In this document: positions 1-5,893 of the stretch, in pieces | Layout of the letters: the number at the start of each line of letters is the position of its first letter | How positions within the stretch are numbered: position 1 is the stretch's first letter | Assembly (NCBI GenBank): GCA_021848555.1 | Contig: JAJZUN010000203.1 | Span: forward strand, 1-5,893 | DNA: 5,893 bases | Source of the DNA: Pseudomonadota bacterium | GTDB lineage: Bacteria > Pseudomonadota > Gammaproteobacteria > Burkholderiales > SG8-39 | Reading direction: 5' to 3' | The notes under the pieces: generated by a model | The model's database searches: none | Told to the model about the DNA's origin: nothing | What the model saw: only the letters and a program-made list of their open reading frames with translations | Program-made: the position numbers and the translations under genes

Positions 1-1
1 G

Positions 2-1966
2 TCCGGGAAGTTGGCCCTCTCATTAGACAACAAGGACGTCCACCTCCTGGGCGACGCTATCGTCGCCGAGTACCAGAAGCGCAAGGGCACGCGCCGCGAA
101 AAGAAGATATCCGACATCGCCATCGAAAAGTGCGGCTTCTACCTGCCCGATCACGCGCGCTACGAGCACCTGCTGAAACTGCCGGAAGAGAAGAACATCG
201 CCAAGGCGCTGAAGGAGGCGATGAAGGCGATCGAGGAATACAAGCCCGAGCTCGAAGGCGTGCTGCCCAAGGACGAATACGCCGCCCTGACCCGGACCGA
301 CAAGACCCTGCCGCAGCAACTGCTGCGCAGCTTCGCCGATATTCCCGCCGACGCCGGCGGCGACCTGTTCGGGCAGATCTACGAATATTTCCTCTCCGAA
401 TTCGCCCGCAGCGAAGGCCAGAAGGGCGGCGAGTTCTTCACCCCGCGCTCGGTGGTGCGCCTGATGGTCGAGATCATCGAGCCGCACGGCGGCCGGGTGT
501 TCGATCCGGCCTGCGGCTCGGGCGGCATGTTCGTGCAGTCCGCCCAGTTCATCGCCGAACACCGCAAGGAACTGAAAGGCTCGGAGAGCGGCGTCTACGT
601 CTGCGGCCAGGAAAAAACCCAGGACACGGTCAAGCTCGCCAAGATGAACCTCGCGGTGAACGGCCTGCGCGGCGAAATCCGGCAGGCCAACACCTACTAC
701 GAGGACCCGTACCAGAGTTTCGGCGCCTTCGATTACGTGCTGGCCAATCCGCCGTTCAACGTGGATGACGTGAGCCTGTCCAGCGTGGAGAAGGACAAGC
801 GCTTCAATACCTACGGCATCCCGCGCAACAAGTCGAAGCTGAAGAAGGCCGACGAGGGCAAGGAAACCGTGCCCAACGGCAACTACCTGTGGATCAGCCT
901 GTTCGCCACCTCGCTCAAGGCGCAAGGCCGCGCCGCGCTGGTGATGGCGAATTCGGCCTCCGACGCGCGCCACTCCGAGGCCGACATCCGCAAGACGCTG
1001 ATCGAGAAGAACCTCATCTACGCGATGCTGACGCTGCCCTCGAACATGTTCTACACGGTGACGCTGCCGGCGACGCTGTGGTTCTTCGACAAGGCCAAGA
1101 CAGACGACAAGATCCTGTTCATCGACGCGCGCAACATCTACACCCAGATCGACCGCGCCCATCGCGAATTCTCCGAGGAGCACATCCAGAACATCGCCGT
1201 CATCAGCCAGTTGCACAAGGGTCGTCGCGAGAAGTTCGTCCAGCTCGTGGATCGCTATTTCGCGGCGGGCATCGAGCGGCTGGTCGAGAACCAGACGGCC
1301 GTCGCCCCCGTCTGCGCGCAACTGCTGGCCGTGCTGGACGACGCCGGCGGCAAGCAGGCGGTATATGAGCTGGAGAGGCAATGGGCGGGACTGGCCAAAC
1401 TCCAGACGCGCTACGCGCAGTACCTGGAAAAGCACGCGGACGTAGCGGAAGTGAGCAAGCAGAACAAGGCGCAGCAGCAATTGCGCGAGGCCTTCGATCC
1501 CTTCTTCGCCGCGCTGCACGAAGGCTTGAAGCGCCTGGACAAGACCGTGCGCCAACACGAGAAGCAGCAGGCCGAGCAGGCGCAGCTTGCCGGCAAGCGA
1601 GGCGCGACCGACCGCAGGACCAACGCGCTCAAGACCGCGCTGGAGGAACTGCACAAGGAAGTGAAAAGCGCCGAGGGTTACTACCAGCACATCCGCTGGC
1701 TGCAGGAACGCTTCCCCAAGGCCGAGTACGAAGACGTCACCGGCCTGTGCAAGCTCGCCAGCCCGGCGGACGTTGCGGAGCAGGACTATTCGCTGAACCC
1801 GGGCCGCTACGTCGGCGTGGTGATCGAGGAGGACGGCAAGACCGAGGAGGAGTTCATTGAAGATATATTGGCAATAAGCGAGGAGCTCGAAGCCCTGAAT
1901 GCAACAGCGCGGCAACTAGAAGATGTTATCTCCAGGAATATCAAGGCAGTCGCAGGCGAGACATGA
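2..1966 (+). CDS. hsdM: Type I restriction-modification DNA methyltransferase subunit HsdM (probably 5'-partial)
   Basis: HsdM is the N6-adenine methyltransferase subunit of a Type I R-M enzyme; two copies join one HsdS, and S-adenosylmethionine is the methyl donor. Counting from a TTG codon at base 11 (651 residues), GEFFTP lies at 140-145, the SAM-binding motif I DPACGSGGMF at 165-174 and catalytic motif IV NPPFN at 246-250. Residues about 440-560 are rich in charged and Gln/Ala residues and probably form coiled coil. The C-terminal DYSLNPGRYVGV segment is typical of the family. The true start is doubtful: the frame stays open to the window edge, the TTG has no properly spaced Shine-Dalgarno, and the first half of the usual HsdM N-terminal helical domain is absent, so the start probably lies upstream. 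The 3' end overlaps hsdS by 4 bases (ATGA), implying one mRNA and coupled translation. From about base 1855 the codons become AT-richer, like the adjoining hsdS recognition domain. Confidence 0.95.
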   Translation, partial: SGKLALSLDNKDVHLLGDAIVAEYQKRKGTRREKKISDIAIEKCGFYLPDHARYEHLLKLPEEKNIAKALKEAMKAIEEYKPELEGVLPKDEYAALTRTDKTLPQQLLRSFADIPADAGGDLFGQIYEYFLSEFARSEGQKGGEFFTPRSVVRLMVEIIEPHGGRVFDPACGSGGMFVQSAQFIAEHRKELKGSESGVYVCGQEKTQDTVKLAKMNLAVNGLRGEIRQANTYYEDPYQSFGAFDYVLANPPFNVDDVSLSSVEKDKRFNTYGIPRNKSKLKKADEGKETVPNGNYLWISLFATSLKAQGRAALVMANSASDARHSEADIRKTLIEKNLIYAMLTLPSNMFYTVTLPATLWFFDKAKTDDKILFIDARNIYTQIDRAHREFSEEHIQNIAVISQLHKGRREKFVQLVDRYFAAGIERLVENQTAVAPVCAQLLAVLDDAGGKQAVYELERQWAGLAKLQTRYAQYLEKHADVAEVSKQNKAQQQLREAFDPFFAALHEGLKRLDKTVRQHEKQQAEQAQLAGKRGATDRRTNALKTALEELHKEVKSAEGYYQHIRWLQERFPKAEYEDVTGLCKLASPADVAEQDYSLNPGRYVGVVIEEDGKTEEEFIEDILAISEELEALNATARQLEDVISRNIKAVAGET

Positions 1967-3165
1967 CAGAACCGTGCTACAAGAAAGCAAATGAGTTAGT
2001 TACCTATAGGACAGGGAAACTGGACTCCAATGCTGCCGTAGAAGATGGCAAATATCCATTCTTTACGTGCGCCCAAGAAACCTACCAGATAAACAATTAT
2101 GCATTTGACACAGAGTGTGTTTTGCTGGCAGGAAACAATGCAGGGGGAATATTTCCGCTCAAGTTTTACAAGGGAAAATTTAATGCCTATCAAAGAACTT
2201 ATGTCATTGAATCTCGTGACCCGCAGCGACTGAATATCAAGTATTTCTATTTCTTTCTGAAGCCACTACTCAAGTCTTTTGAGCAGCAGGCAACTGGCGC
2301 TACCACGAAATTTCTCACCATAAAAATTCTCAAAGGCATACAGGTTATGCTGCCGGATGTTGGAAGCCAAAGAAAAATCGCGGCCATCCTCTCTGCCTAT
2401 GACGAGCTGATCGAAATCAACCGGCGGCGCATTTCGCTGCTGGAGAAGATGGCCGAGGAAATCTACCGGGAATGGTTCGTCCGCCTGCGCTTTCCCGGGC
2501 ACGAGAAGGTGAAGATCGTCAAAGGCGTGCCGGAAGGCTGGCGGCGGAAAAAAGTGGCGACACTGACAAGCTATTTAAAACGAGGTGTCGCGCCGCAATA
2601 CGATGATTCAGCTGAAGGCATGGCAATCAATCAAAAGTGCATCCGAGCCGGTAAGCTCGACATGAGTTTCGCTCGTCATCAGTCAAGGGATGTGCCTGCC
2701 GATAGACAAATCAGGTTTGGCGACGTACTCATCAATTCCACTGGCGAGGGTACGCTGGGTCGCGTCGCGCAAGTCCTAACCGCAATATCAAACTGCATCG
2801 TTGATTCGCACGTTACGATAGTTCGTCCAAAGCCAGGTGTGCCAATTCACTATTTTGGAATGACGCTGAAAGCGTGGGAAGTGCATTTCACCACGATGGG
2901 GCGAGGAGCTACCAACCAAACAGAGCTTGCACCTTCGGTTATAGGTAACGTCGAAGTCACAATGCCATCAATGCCATTGCAAGAGGCATTTGAATCACAC
3001 GCTGAACCGTTGTTCGCACAAATTACGCAACTAATAGCGAAAAATGAGCGTTTTGCTCGGACGCGAGACATGCTGCTGCCGCGGCTGATCTCAGGCAAAC
3101 TCCCGGTCGAGAAGCTCGACATCCGGTTTCCGCCGAGCATGGAGGAAGAGGACCATGCGACTTGA
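1963..3165 (+). CDS. hsdS: Type I restriction-modification specificity subunit HsdS
   Basis: HsdS sets the DNA sequence recognised by both the methyltransferase (HsdM2S) and the full restriction complex. The 400-residue protein has the usual duplicated layout: target-recognition domain 1 (about 1-134, including KFNAYQRTYVI), central conserved helix region (about 135-192, QRKIAAILSAYDELIEINRR onward to EIYREWF), recognition domain 2 (about 193-335, including INQKCIRAG at 222-230) and C-terminal conserved region (about 336-385, ending MLLPRLISGKL). The length is normal and no frame break is seen. The ATG at 1963 overlaps the hsdM stop in ATGA, and only a weak purine stretch precedes it, so translation is probably coupled. 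The two recognition domains are AT-rich compared with the conserved regions and with hsdM and hsdR, which suggests domain exchange. The target sequence cannot be read from the protein. The gene ends 10 bases before the stop codon of the convergent vapC-like gene. Confidence 0.95.
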   Translation: MTEPCYKKANELVTYRTGKLDSNAAVEDGKYPFFTCAQETYQINNYAFDTECVLLAGNNAGGIFPLKFYKGKFNAYQRTYVIESRDPQRLNIKYFYFFLKPLLKSFEQQATGATTKFLTIKILKGIQVMLPDVGSQRKIAAILSAYDELIEINRRRISLLEKMAEEIYREWFVRLRFPGHEKVKIVKGVPEGWRRKKVATLTSYLKRGVAPQYDDSAEGMAINQKCIRAGKLDMSFARHQSRDVPADRQIRFGDVLINSTGEGTLGRVAQVLTAISNCIVDSHVTIVRPKPGVPIHYFGMTLKAWEVHFTTMGRGATNQTELAPSVIGNVEVTMPSMPLQEAFESHAEPLFAQITQLIAKNERFARTRDMLLPRLISGKLPVEKLDIRFPPSMEEEDHAT

Positions 3166-3175
3166 AACCGCAGTT

Positions 3176-3598
3176 CTAAAGCGTCCAGGGATTGAAGACT
3201 TGCGGATAGAGCGAGAAATCCTGAATGTTGCGGGTGACCACGGTGAGGCCGTGGCACTGGGCGGTGGCCATGATGAGGCCGTCCATCACCGGCAGCGGCT
3301 GCCCGGCCAGTTCGGCGTGCGCGGCGATCTGTGCCCAGACGTGAAGGGCGGCGGCATCGAGCGGCAGGATGCGCCCGGCGAAACGCTGCTCCACCTTGCC
3401 CAGCCATGCGGTGAGCTTCTGGCTGCGGCGCGGGTCGGTGTTACGCAGCTTGAGGATGCCCTTTTCGATTTCCCCCAGGGTGATCACGCTGATGAACAGA
3501 CTGGCTTCGTCCTGCTCATCGAGCCAGGCGATCACTGCCGGCGCGGGGACCCTCCTGGCGTATTCGGAGAGTGCGCAGGTGTCCAGCAGCCAGCTCAC
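3176..3598 (-). CDS. vapC: VapC-family PIN-domain ribonuclease toxin
   Basis: This 140-residue protein looks like a PIN-domain toxin of the VapC/FitB type, a Mg2+-dependent endoribonuclease; known family members cut tRNA or rRNA. It starts LLDTCALSEY with the first acidic residue at D6, followed by E43 (in GEIEKG), D106 (in VMDGLIMATA) and D127 (in VTRNIQDF), which matches the family's acidic active site. The length is normal and the active site looks intact. The start is GTG at 3598, chosen because it gives the canonical PIN beginning and overlaps the antitoxin TGA in a GTGA tetranucleotide. No Shine-Dalgarno precedes it, so it is probably translated by coupling from the antitoxin. The gene lies antisense to the R-M genes, between hsdS and hsdR, and converges on hsdS with a 10-base gap and no visible terminator. 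The RNA target cannot be deduced. Confidence 0.9.
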   Translation of the reverse strand: MSWLLDTCALSEYARRVPAPAVIAWLDEQDEASLFISVITLGEIEKGILKLRNTDPRRSQKLTAWLGKVEQRFAGRILPLDAAALHVWAQIAAHAELAGQPLPVMDGLIMATAQCHGLTVVTRNIQDFSLYPQVFNPWTL

Positions 3599-3846
3599 AG
3601 TTCGGTGTCGCGCCCGGTGTCGCGGCTGCGGGCAATGTCCAGGTCTTCGATCGCCAAATCCGGAGCGAGCAGCGTGCTGGAGAGCTTGCCCCGGCGACGG
3701 GTGAGCCGGGCGTATTCTTCCGCCGAAACCACCACCGCCGTCGGCTTGCCGTGGACGGTGACCGTTTGGGCATCGCCGCCCGCCGCCCGCTTGACGAGCT
3801 GGCTGAAGTTGCCCTTCGCTTCCTGCAACTGCCATTCGCTGTGCAT
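3595..3846 (-). CDS. Phd/YefM-family antitoxin paired with the VapC-like toxin
   Basis: This 83-residue protein begins MHSEWQLQEAKGNFSQLVKRA and continues with TVTVHGKPTAVVVSAEEYARL, the usual N-terminal DNA-binding fold of Phd/YefM antitoxins. The C-terminal part (about residues 50-83, with LLAPDLAIEDLDI) resembles the flexible tail that wraps and inhibits the partner toxin. Known family members bind DNA as dimers and repress their own operon. The ATG at 3846 is preferred over an in-frame TTG at 3861: GGAGG sits 5 bases ahead of the ATG, inside the extra codons, and homologues commonly begin close to the WQLQEAK motif. The last codons overlap the toxin's GTG start by 4 bases. The gene is divergent from hsdR, with 62 bases between the two start codons. 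It could equally be annotated as a VapB-equivalent; the Phd/YefM assignment is from motif reading only. Confidence 0.88.
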   Translation of the reverse strand: MHSEWQLQEAKGNFSQLVKRAAGGDAQTVTVHGKPTAVVVSAEEYARLTRRRGKLSSTLLAPDLAIEDLDIARSRDTGRDTEL

Positions 3847-3850
3847 GCCA

Positions 3851-3856
3851 TCCTCC
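3851..3856 (-). promoter_or_regulatory. Shine-Dalgarno fixing the antitoxin start
   Basis: On the minus strand GGAGGA precedes TGGC and the ATG at 3846-3844, a near-consensus ribosome-binding site at ordinary spacing. It lies downstream of the alternative TTG at 3861, so it supports the shorter 83-residue antitoxin. It is the only strong ribosome-binding site seen upstream of any gene start here; the toxin start has none. Confidence 0.7.
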
Positions 3857-3862
3857 GTCAAT

Positions 3863-3881
3863 TCTGGCCAGACTGACCAGA
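3863..3881. promoter_or_regulatory. Candidate autoregulatory operator (palindrome plus tandem repeat)
   Basis: TCTGGCCAGA (3863-3872) is a perfect 10-base palindrome. It overlaps two head-to-tail 9-base repeats, CTGGCCAGA (3864-3872) and CTGACCAGA (3873-3881), which differ at one base. The block sits just downstream of the predicted -10 and covers the expected transcription start, where a Phd/YefM antitoxin or its complex with the toxin would be expected to bind and repress. Symmetry and position are seen in the sequence; the binding role is inferred. Confidence 0.45.
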
Positions 3882-3909
3882 TTGTAGCGCAGAGCTTGCG
3901 GCTTGACCA
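3881..3909 (-). promoter_or_regulatory. Candidate sigma-70 promoter of the toxin-antitoxin operon
   Basis: Reading the minus strand, a -35-like TGGTCA (3909-3904; 4 of 6 consensus bases) is followed after 17 bases by a -10-like TACAAT (3886-3881; 5 of 6). Transcription would start near 3874, leaving a short leader of roughly 28 bases before the antitoxin ATG. The -35 overlaps the hsdR start codon, so repression here could also affect the beginning of hsdR. It is a hand-read motif match only. Confidence 0.5.
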
Positions 3910-5777
3910 TGCCTAACTTCATTTCCGAAGATCAGATCGAGCAGGCGTTGGTGCAGAAGCTCAAGCTGCACGGCTTCGATGCGCTCGACTGCTACACGGA
4001 AAACGCGGAAGACCTGAACGACGGCTCGAACCGCGCCCACAAGCGCGACGTGATCCTGGCGGATCGGCTGCGGGATGCCGCGATCCGCCTGAACCCGGAC
4101 ATCCCTCTACCGGCCATCGAGGACGCTCTGGAAGCGCTGCAGGACCGCCGCCCGGCGATGACGCTGATCGCCGCCAACCGGGAAATCTATGGCCTGCTGC
4201 GCGATGGCATCCCGGTGGAATTCGACGACGAACGGGGGCAGCGCCAGCAGGAACATGTCCGGCTGCTGGATTTCAACGAACCGGACAACAACCGCTATCT
4301 CGCCGTCACCCAGCTCTGGATCAAGGGCGAGCATGGAGGGTGCGGCTTTCGCCGCCCGGATCTGCTGCTCTATGTGAACGGCATTCCGCTGGTGTTCATC
4401 GAGTTGAAGAACTCGAACGTCAGGCTGAGGAACGCCTTCGACGACAACCTGACGACCTACAAGGCCGAGATTCCCCAGCTCTTCCTGACCAACGCCTTCT
4501 GCCTGCTCTCCAACGCCGTCGAAACCAAGGTGGGCAGCATCACGGCGGAATGGGAGCACTTCTTCAACTGGCTGCGCGCCGACGACGAGAAGCAGAAGAT
4601 AGACCGCGCCGCGATCAGCAAGCACGGCACCAGCCTGGAGGGCGCGATCGAAGGCCTGCTGCCCAGGCGCAGGCTGCTCGATTACGTGGAGAATTTCGTC
4701 CTCTACTACAAGGACAGCCAGAAGATCATCGCCCAGAACCACCAGTTCATCGGCGTGAACCGCGCCTATGATGCCTTCCTCAGGCGCGAGGAGCTGGCCG
4801 GCAAGCTGGGCGTGTTCTGGCACACCCAGGGCTCGGGCAAGAGCTTCTCGATGATCTTCTATGCGCGCAAGATTTTCCGCAAAGAGACCGGCAGTTTCAC
4901 CTTCGTGGTGGTGACCGACCGCGACGACCTGGACGGGCAGATCTACCGCAATTTCCTCAACACCCGCACGGTCACCGAGGCCGAGGCCGCGCAGCCCAAG
5001 AACAGCGAGGAGATGCGTCGCTTCCTCGGGCAGAACAAGCGGCTGGTGTTTACCTTGATCCAGAAGTTCCGCTGGGACAAGGGCAGGGAGTATCCCGAGC
5101 TGTCCGATCGCCGCGACATCATCGTGATCGTGGACGAGGCGCACCGCACCCAATACCAGTCGCTGGCGGAGAACATGCGCAAGGGCCTGCCCCGGGCGCA
5201 GTACCTGGCGTTCACCGGCACGCCGCTCCTGGGGCGCGAACGCAAGACCAATGCCTGGTTCGGCGGCTACGTTTCGGAATACAACTTCCAGCAGTCCATG
5301 GACGACGGCGCGACGGTGCCGCTGTACTACGAGAAGCGCGTGCCCGAGGTGCTGATCCAGAACGAGGGGTTGAGCGAGGAGTTCTACGAGATACTCGAAG
5401 ACGAGCATCTCGACGAGGCGCAGCAGGCCAAGCTGGAGAAGCGCTTCGCCCAGGAGGTCGAGGTCATCAAGCGCGACGACCGGCTGGAGAAGATCGCGCG
5501 CGACATCGCCTATCACTTCCCCCGGCGCGGCTACCTGGGCAAGGCTCTGGTGGTGTCGGTGGATAAATTCACCGCCGTGAAGATGTACGACAAGGTGCAG
5601 CGGCTGTGGAAGGAGGAGATCAAGAGCCTGCTGGGACGCATCGCCAAATCGGCCAACGATGTCGAAAAGGCCCGGCTGAAGCAGATCGTCGGCTACCTGC
5701 GCGCGGTGGAAATGGCGGTGGTGGTCAGCGAAGACGCGGACGAGGAGAAAAAGTTCGCCGCCCAGGCCGGAGTTTGA
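3909..5777 (+). CDS. hsdR: Type I restriction endonuclease subunit HsdR, C-terminally truncated
   Basis: HsdR supplies ATP-dependent DNA translocation and cleavage in the HsdR2M2S complex. Counted from the ATG at 3909, the N-terminal PD-ExK nuclease shows D151 (RRPDLLLY) and E165-L-K167 (FIELKN). The SF2 motor shows motif I TQGSGKS at 306-312, a motif Ia-like VTDRDDLDGQI near 335, motif II DEAH at 409-412, motif III FTGTP at 435-439 and a motif IV-like KALVVSVDKFTAV near 545. The frame stops at 622 residues, just after DEEKKFAAQ; family members usually have about 1000 residues and continue into motifs V and VI and a C-terminal helical domain. All of these are absent, so this is probably a nonfunctional remnant, best treated as a pseudogene by function. 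An in-frame TTG at 3903 is an alternative start; no strong Shine-Dalgarno is seen for either. No clear promoter was found, so it may rely on readthrough from hsdMS, crossing the antisense toxin-antitoxin pair. Confidence 0.93.
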   Translation: MPNFISEDQIEQALVQKLKLHGFDALDCYTENAEDLNDGSNRAHKRDVILADRLRDAAIRLNPDIPLPAIEDALEALQDRRPAMTLIAANREIYGLLRDGIPVEFDDERGQRQQEHVRLLDFNEPDNNRYLAVTQLWIKGEHGGCGFRRPDLLLYVNGIPLVFIELKNSNVRLRNAFDDNLTTYKAEIPQLFLTNAFCLLSNAVETKVGSITAEWEHFFNWLRADDEKQKIDRAAISKHGTSLEGAIEGLLPRRRLLDYVENFVLYYKDSQKIIAQNHQFIGVNRAYDAFLRREELAGKLGVFWHTQGSGKSFSMIFYARKIFRKETGSFTFVVVTDRDDLDGQIYRNFLNTRTVTEAEAAQPKNSEEMRRFLGQNKRLVFTLIQKFRWDKGREYPELSDRRDIIVIVDEAHRTQYQSLAENMRKGLPRAQYLAFTGTPLLGRERKTNAWFGGYVSEYNFQQSMDDGATVPLYYEKRVPEVLIQNEGLSEEFYEILEDEHLDEAQQAKLEKRFAQEVEVIKRDDRLEKIARDIAYHFPRRGYLGKALVVSVDKFTAVKMYDKVQRLWKEEIKSLLGRIAKSANDVEKARLKQIVGYLRAVEMAVVVSEDADEEKKFAAQAGV

Positions 5778-5893
5778 CACTTCCGAGGCACATTTTTCAC
5801 TGACCCCCAGCAACCATGCGGGTTTCCGGGCGTCAGGGCGCAAAAAGCCTAGATACATGGATTGTTGATTTTCAACCCTGAAGGCCGCTACGA
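5766..5893. other. Junction with non-hsdR DNA, possibly the end of an insertion sequence
   Basis: HsdR similarity ends at about base 5765 (last family-like codons FAAQ); three unrelated codons and a TGA follow. The remaining 116 bases contain no credible gene, and no other frame continues HsdR. The sequence is less GC-rich than hsdR and contains TTTTTCACTGACCCCC (5795-5810) and a hairpin GTTGA-TTT-TCAAC (5864-5876) followed by CCTGAAGG. TTGATTTTCA and CTGACCCC strings of this kind recall the long multi-repeat ends of IS21-family elements. That family is a guess from memory, not a match. No transposase gene or target duplication is visible because the window ends at 5893. Confidence 0.35.

Noticed and set aside
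23..1915. A 630-codon open frame on the minus strand opposite hsdM
   Set aside because: Same low-complexity shadow pattern; the plus strand holds the methyltransferase motifs DPACGSGG and NPPF.
3155..3916. A 253-codon plus-strand open frame across the region between hsdS and hsdR
   Set aside because: The opposite strand encodes two recognisable, overlapping proteins with PIN and Phd/YefM motifs; the plus-strand translation has no recognisable domain.
3176..3922. Reading the toxin as one 248-residue minus-strand protein
   Set aside because: The first 108 residues are low-complexity and out of frame with the antitoxin that occupies the same DNA; the PIN fold begins at the GTG at 3598, which overlaps the antitoxin stop.
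4107..5858. A 583-codon open frame on the minus strand opposite hsdR
   Set aside because: It is antisense to clear HsdR motifs, is dominated by Leu, Val, Ala, Gly, His and Gln repeats typical of the reverse complement of GC-rich coding DNA, and shows no recognisable domain.
5864..5876. GTTGA-TTT-TCAAC hairpin as a transcription terminator
   Set aside because: The arms are only 5 bases and not GC-rich, and no T-run follows on the plus strand.
5766..5880. A simple frameshift explaining the short HsdR
   Set aside because: The alternative frame after 5765 (PEFDTSEAHFSL...) does not resemble the expected HsdR continuation, so a replaced or inserted sequence fits better than a single-base error.

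Overview
The window holds a Type I restriction-modification locus with the gene order hsdM-hsdS-[toxin-antitoxin]-hsdR. The base composition is high GC (hand count of 75% G+C for bases 481-540). This, together with the family-typical HsdM, HsdS and HsdR sequences and a Phd/YefM-VapC pair, suggests a high-GC proteobacterium, perhaps beta or gamma. That placement is an inference; no taxonomic marker is present.

Region by region: (1) Bases 2-1966 encode the DNA adenine methyltransferase subunit HsdM. Its frame runs off the left edge, so the gene is probably 5'-partial here. (2) hsdS, the specificity subunit, follows with an ATGA overlap (1963-3165). It has two target-recognition domains and two helical conserved regions, and the recognition domains are much more AT-rich than the rest of the locus. 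(3) A two-gene type II toxin-antitoxin module lies on the opposite strand (3176-3846): a Phd/YefM-like antitoxin followed by a VapC-like PIN-domain RNase, joined by a GTGA overlap. It has its own recognisable promoter, with a repeat/palindrome directly downstream of the -10 that is a good autoregulatory operator candidate. (4) hsdR (3909-5777) encodes the nuclease/translocase subunit but stops after about 623 residues, where family members usually have roughly 1000. The PD-ExK nuclease and helicase motifs I to IV are present; motifs V and VI and the C-terminal HsdM-docking region are missing. (5) After the stop, 116 bases of a different character (5778-5893) reach the window edge. They look like foreign DNA at an insertion junction, possibly the end of an insertion sequence.

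How the genes work together: HsdM2-HsdS would methylate adenine in a bipartite recognition site, and HsdR would add ATP-driven translocation and cleavage. With HsdR cut off inside its second motor domain, the locus is predicted to be modification-only. The nested toxin-antitoxin module converges on hsdS and diverges from hsdR. It could stabilise the locus or act as a second layer of defence, but the sequence alone does not prove a functional link. No CRISPR array, tRNA or rRNA was seen, and no gene-free stretch exceeds 300 bases.
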